From assembly GCA_900766865.1 (NCBI GenBank), contig CAAFXA010000101.1, forward strand, positions 1-7,751: DNA of 7,751 bases, in the 5' to 3' direction. This document shows positions 5,737-7,751 of this stretch, one piece after another. The DNA is from an uncultured Akkermansia sp. Its GTDB lineage: Bacteria; Verrucomicrobiota; Verrucomicrobiia; Verrucomicrobiales; Akkermansiaceae. Position numbers and translations under genes: made by a program. Position 1 is the stretch's first letter, and each line of letters starts with the position of its first letter. Under the pieces are notes generated by a model. That model made no database searches and was not told the origin of the DNA. It saw nothing but the letters and a program-made list of their open reading frames with translations.

Positions 5737-7113
5737 ATGGAAGCTCGTAGCAACAGAGGCTGGATTGACCGGCATGAGCTCCGCCGTCTTATGGCGTTGA
5801 TGCTCCCCCTGTATGTGGGTAACTTGCTTCACATGGGCATGGGTGTTACGGATACTGTTGTGGCCGGCTGGAAGGGTGAGGTGGATTTGGCAGGTGTGGC
5901 AATGGGGTTTTCCATAGCTGGCACAGTCATGATTGCAACGTCTGCGGTGTTGACGATTCTGAGCGCCATTATCTCGCGCCTGCGAGGGGCCGGTTGCGAG
6001 GGAAAGGCCGGACTTTGCCTGAATAATGGCAAAGTGCTGGCGGTGTTGCTCATGGTCTTTGAGCTGGTGGTGATATTTGCCGGTTCCTTTGTCTTCCGCC
6101 ACATTACCGATAATGCAGAGTTGGCCGGCATGGCGCAGCGCTATGTTCTTTTTGTGCTCATTGGTGTGCCGGCCAATCTGATGATGCGTGTGGTGATGGC
6201 CAACTTTGAAGGGTATGGGCAGACACGCCCTGCCATGGTGGTTTCTCTCTGCGGGCTTTTGTGCAACATCCCTCTGAATTACGCCCTGGTATTTGGCTGG
6301 GGGTGTTTCCCCTCGCTTGGCGGTGCAGGGTGTGGCCTGGCTACATCTGTTGTCAACTGGTGCATGTTTCTGTTCCTGTGGGGGATGATGTATGGGAGCC
6401 GTCAGCACAGGATGCGTGCACGGCAGATGATGGCACTGCGGAGGCCGGACTGGCAGCTTGTGGGGCGCACGTTCCGACTTGGGCTGCCTGTGGGGGTGGC
6501 TTCGCTTTGCGAGATGAGTTTCTTCAGTATGGTGACGCTTATTATTGCGCCACTCGGCGAGCAGGCCGTGAGCTCTCAGCAGGTAGCCATCAACGTGAGC
6601 GGCATTATCTTCATGCTGCCCCTCAGCCTGGGTATTGCAGCTTCCATTCGTGCTGCGTATCATGTGGGTGGCCAGCGGCGGGATGCTTTCAACGCGATGG
6701 TACGCACGCTGTTTACAGTGGCGTATATGCTTGTACTGTTGCTCATGGTTGCGACTATTGTCTGGAGGCGTGATATTGTGGGCTTGTATACGGATTCTGC
6801 CGAGATTGCGGAACTTGCCTCCGTGTTGCTGGTATATTGTGCCGTGTACCAGATGGCGGATGCTACGCAGGCACTGATGGGGGGCTTGCTCCGTGGCTGT
6901 CATGATACAGCCATTATCACCTGGAGCAACCTCTCCAGCTATTGGCTGGTGGGGTTGCCGCTGTCGTATATCCTCATTCGCACAGACCTGATTGTGCCTG
7001 CTATGGGCCCTGCCGGTGCCTGGGTCAGTTTCATTGTGTCGCTCTCTCTTGCGGCTCTCATCCTTACGCTGCGTTTCCTGCACACCCGTAGAAAAATCTT
7101 TCCTTCTGCGTAA
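5737..7113 (+). CDS. MATE-family multidrug/cation antiporter (NorM-like)
   Basis: The product is 458 residues, the usual length for the family, with about 12 hydrophobic segments in two six-helix halves separated near 215-245. MATE proteins export drugs and other cationic compounds through the inner membrane in exchange for Na+ or H+. The three acidic residues central to transport in NorM are present: Asp39 in the first helix (MGVTDTVVAGW), Glu259 in GVASLCEMSFF, and Asp375 in YQMADATQAL. Family-like signatures also include EGYGQTRPAM (158-167), NIPLNYALVFG (177-187) and MGGLLRGCHDT (381-391). The substrate cannot be told from sequence. ATG at 5737 is preceded by an AGGAG and leaves a short polar tail before the first helix. 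It stands alone, between the tRNA-Glu terminator and the rplX promoter. No promoter is visible in the 19 nt between that terminator and its start, so expression may come from read-through of the tRNA transcript. Confidence 0.92.
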   Translation: MEARSNRGWIDRHELRRLMALMLPLYVGNLLHMGMGVTDTVVAGWKGEVDLAGVAMGFSIAGTVMIATSAVLTILSAIISRLRGAGCEGKAGLCLNNGKVLAVLLMVFELVVIFAGSFVFRHITDNAELAGMAQRYVLFVLIGVPANLMMRVVMANFEGYGQTRPAMVVSLCGLLCNIPLNYALVFGWGCFPSLGGAGCGLATSVVNWCMFLFLWGMMYGSRQHRMRARQMMALRRPDWQLVGRTFRLGLPVGVASLCEMSFFSMVTLIIAPLGEQAVSSQQVAINVSGIIFMLPLSLGIAASIRAAYHVGGQRRDAFNAMVRTLFTVAYMLVLLLMVATIVWRRDIVGLYTDSAEIAELASVLLVYCAVYQMADATQALMGGLLRGCHDTAIITWSNLSSYWLVGLPLSYILIRTDLIVPAMGPAGAWVSFIVSLSLAALILTLRFLHTRRKIFPSA

Positions 7114-7136
7114 AAAAAATCAGCAAATCTGCAAAA

Positions 7137-7164
7137 AAGCACATAAAAATTTGAGATTGTGCTT
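7137..7164. repeat. 7-bp inverted repeat overlapping the rplX promoter -35
   Basis: AAGCACA (7137-7143) and TGTGCTT (7158-7164) are perfect inverted arms with a 14-nt spacer; centre-to-centre spacing is 21 nt, two helical turns. The right arm covers the first two bases of the -35 element. It could be an operator for a dimeric repressor, or a weak hairpin at the end of the MATE transcript. Chance occurrence is possible. Confidence 0.35.
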
Positions 7165-7191
7165 GACGTCTGCGTGGTAAAAGTGTAAACT
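7163..7191 (+). promoter_or_regulatory. Promoter of the rplX-rplE unit
   Basis: TTGACG (7163-7168), a 17-nt spacer and TAAACT (7186-7191) fit a sigma70 promoter; A-rich sequence lies upstream (7112-7150). The predicted start is near 7198, giving a leader of about 55 nt. The layout matches the tRNA-Glu promoter in this window: same spacer length and a -10 of the form TAAANT. Confidence 0.75.
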
Positions 7192-7199
7192 CCGTGACC

Positions 7200-7221
7200 C
7201 CGCACTACAGGTGTAGTGTGG
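7200..7221 (+). promoter_or_regulatory. Hairpin at the 5' end of the rplX mRNA leader
   Basis: Bases 7200-7208 pair with 7213-7221 (nine pairs, one a G-T) around the loop AGGT. It begins within a few bases of the predicted transcription start. It may stabilise the mRNA 5' end or be a ribosomal-protein binding site for feedback control; no T-run follows, so it is not a terminator. Confidence 0.5.
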
Positions 7222-7253
7222 CGCGAACTCATAAACAATCAAACACACACACG

Positions 7254-7478
7254 ATGAAGACCCACGTGAAGAAAGGTGACAACGTAATCGTTATCGCCGG
7301 CAAGAACAAGGGCAAGCGTGGTGTCGTTCTGTCTGTGAATGCCAAGAAGCAGACGGTCACGGTTGAGGGTGCACGCATCCTCAAGAAGGCTACCAAGCCT
7401 TCCGAGTCCGATCCTGAAGGCGGCATTAAGGACATTGACGGCCCCATCCACATCTCCAATGTGAAGAAAGAGAGCTGA
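7254..7478 (+). CDS. rplX: 50S ribosomal protein L24 (short form)
   Basis: The product is 74 residues and contains a KOW motif: [19 protein letters not shown] (4-22) followed by a beta strand and [14 protein letters not shown]24 binds the 5' part of 23S rRNA and starts 50S assembly. The protein ends soon after [15 protein letters not shown], whereas E. coli L24 (104 residues) continues for about 30 more residues; the stop is followed by 77 nt of non-coding sequence with no frame that restores a tail. ATG at 7254 is chosen because it gives the normal N-terminus; an upstream in-frame GTG at 7194 lies before the predicted mRNA start. No SD is present; the leader is A/C-rich. It is the first gene of its transcript and is followed by rplE, the usual partner. 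Confidence 0.95.
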   Translation: MKTHVKKGDNVIVIAGKNKGKRGVVLSVNAKKQTVTVEGARILKKATKPSESDPEGGIKDIDGPIHISNVKKES

Positions 7479-7555
7479 TGCCGAAAGGTTGAAACTCCGC
7501 GCTTAAGCCATCAAAACCTAAACCAATAATAACCAAGAGCTGACCCGCTAAAATT

Positions 7556-7751
7556 ATGAGCACCCCTACATTGCTTACATACTATAAGGAGAAGGTCGTT
7601 CCGGCCCTCCAGGCGAAGCATCAGTACACCAACGTGCACCAGATTCCCCGTCTCGAGAAGATTGTGGTAACAACGTGCATGGGCAAGCACCCCGACCGCA
7701 AGCAGGCTGTTGAGGATGCTGTTGCTGAAATCGCCAAGATTACCGGCCAGA
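7556..7751 (+). CDS. rplE: 50S ribosomal protein L5, N-terminal part (cut by window end)
   Basis: Sixty-five residues are visible. They match the L5 N-terminus: LLTYYKEKVVPALQ, then NVHQIPRLEKIVVTTCMG and DAVAEIAKITGQ. L5 binds 5S rRNA and forms part of the central protuberance. The frame is open to the last base. ATG at 7556 gives a normal start; no SD is present and the leader is A-rich (GCTAAAATT just before the ATG). It follows rplX by 77 nt with no terminator between, so the two are co-transcribed. Confidence 0.95.
   Translation, partial: MSTPTLLTYYKEKVVPALQAKHQYTNVHQIPRLEKIVVTTCMGKHPDRKQAVEDAVAEIAKITGQ

Noticed and set aside
5594..5800. 68-codon plus-strand frame across the tRNA-Glu and its terminator
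   Set aside because: It overlaps a well-formed tRNA and a hairpin terminator; the peptide is tRNA sequence read as codons.
5680..7083. 467-codon open frame on the minus strand over the MATE gene
   Set aside because: Codon-aligned shadow; rich in His, Gln and Arg, with no hydrophobic core or known motif, while the plus strand encodes a clear transporter.
7194..7253. Upstream GTG start extending rplX by 20 codons
   Set aside because: The extension lies on the predicted transcript start and the leader hairpin, and L24 homologues start at the position of the ATG at 7254.
7478..7492. Four-codon mini-ORF (MPKG) overlapping the rplX stop by one base
   Set aside because: No SD and no sign of conservation; too short to distinguish from chance.

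Overview
The window looks like a chromosomal segment from a member of the Verrucomicrobiota, probably a gut-associated relative of Akkermansia (Akkermansiaceae) but not A. muciniphila itself. The evidence is a run of four same-strand genes that match, in order, size and recalled sequence features, the Akkermansia pilus-like locus Amuc_1101-1100-1099-1098. All family assignments were made by eye and from memory; no alignment or database search was run. Initiation regions almost all lack a Shine-Dalgarno sequence, and promoters are of the sigma70 type.

Region 1 (1-5405) is a pilus or secretion-type envelope complex. It holds the 3' end of a gene with a PilN-like tail (probably the PilM-like Amuc_1101 family), a 310-aa bitopic coiled-coil protein (Amuc_1100 family, in the PilO position), a 373-aa bitopic protein with an EF-hand-like loop (Amuc_1099 family, in the PilP position), and a 911-aa outer-membrane secretin with N-terminal TPR repeats (Amuc_1098 family, in the PilQ position). 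The order mirrors the pilM-N-O-P-Q alignment complex of type IV pili: a cytoplasmic/inner-membrane platform, two periplasm-spanning connectors and an outer-membrane pore. The first two intergenic gaps are 29 and 30 nt and carry near-identical leader motifs. A 104-nt AT-rich gap precedes the secretin, and a strong 12-bp hairpin terminator follows it.

Region 2 (5406-5736) is an A-rich promoter region driving a single tRNA-Glu(TTC), closed by a hairpin with T-run. The Shine-Dalgarno of the next gene begins only 3 nt after this hairpin, so that gene may depend on terminator read-through.

Region 3 (5737-7113) is a complete MATE-family multidrug/cation antiporter with all three conserved acidic transport residues.

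Region 4 (7114-7751) is a ribosomal-protein transcription unit that starts at rplX (L24) and continues into rplE (L5, cut by the window end). It has its own promoter (TTGACG-N17-TAAACT), an inverted repeat overlapping the -35, and a 9-bp hairpin at the predicted mRNA 5' end. Ribosomal-protein genes rarely begin a unit at rplX; in the usual spc arrangement rplN precedes it.

No mobile element, CRISPR array or phage gene is visible. The most notable content is the divergent pilus-like complex with its TPR-secretin fusion, Ca2+-loop connector and conserved SD-less leaders.
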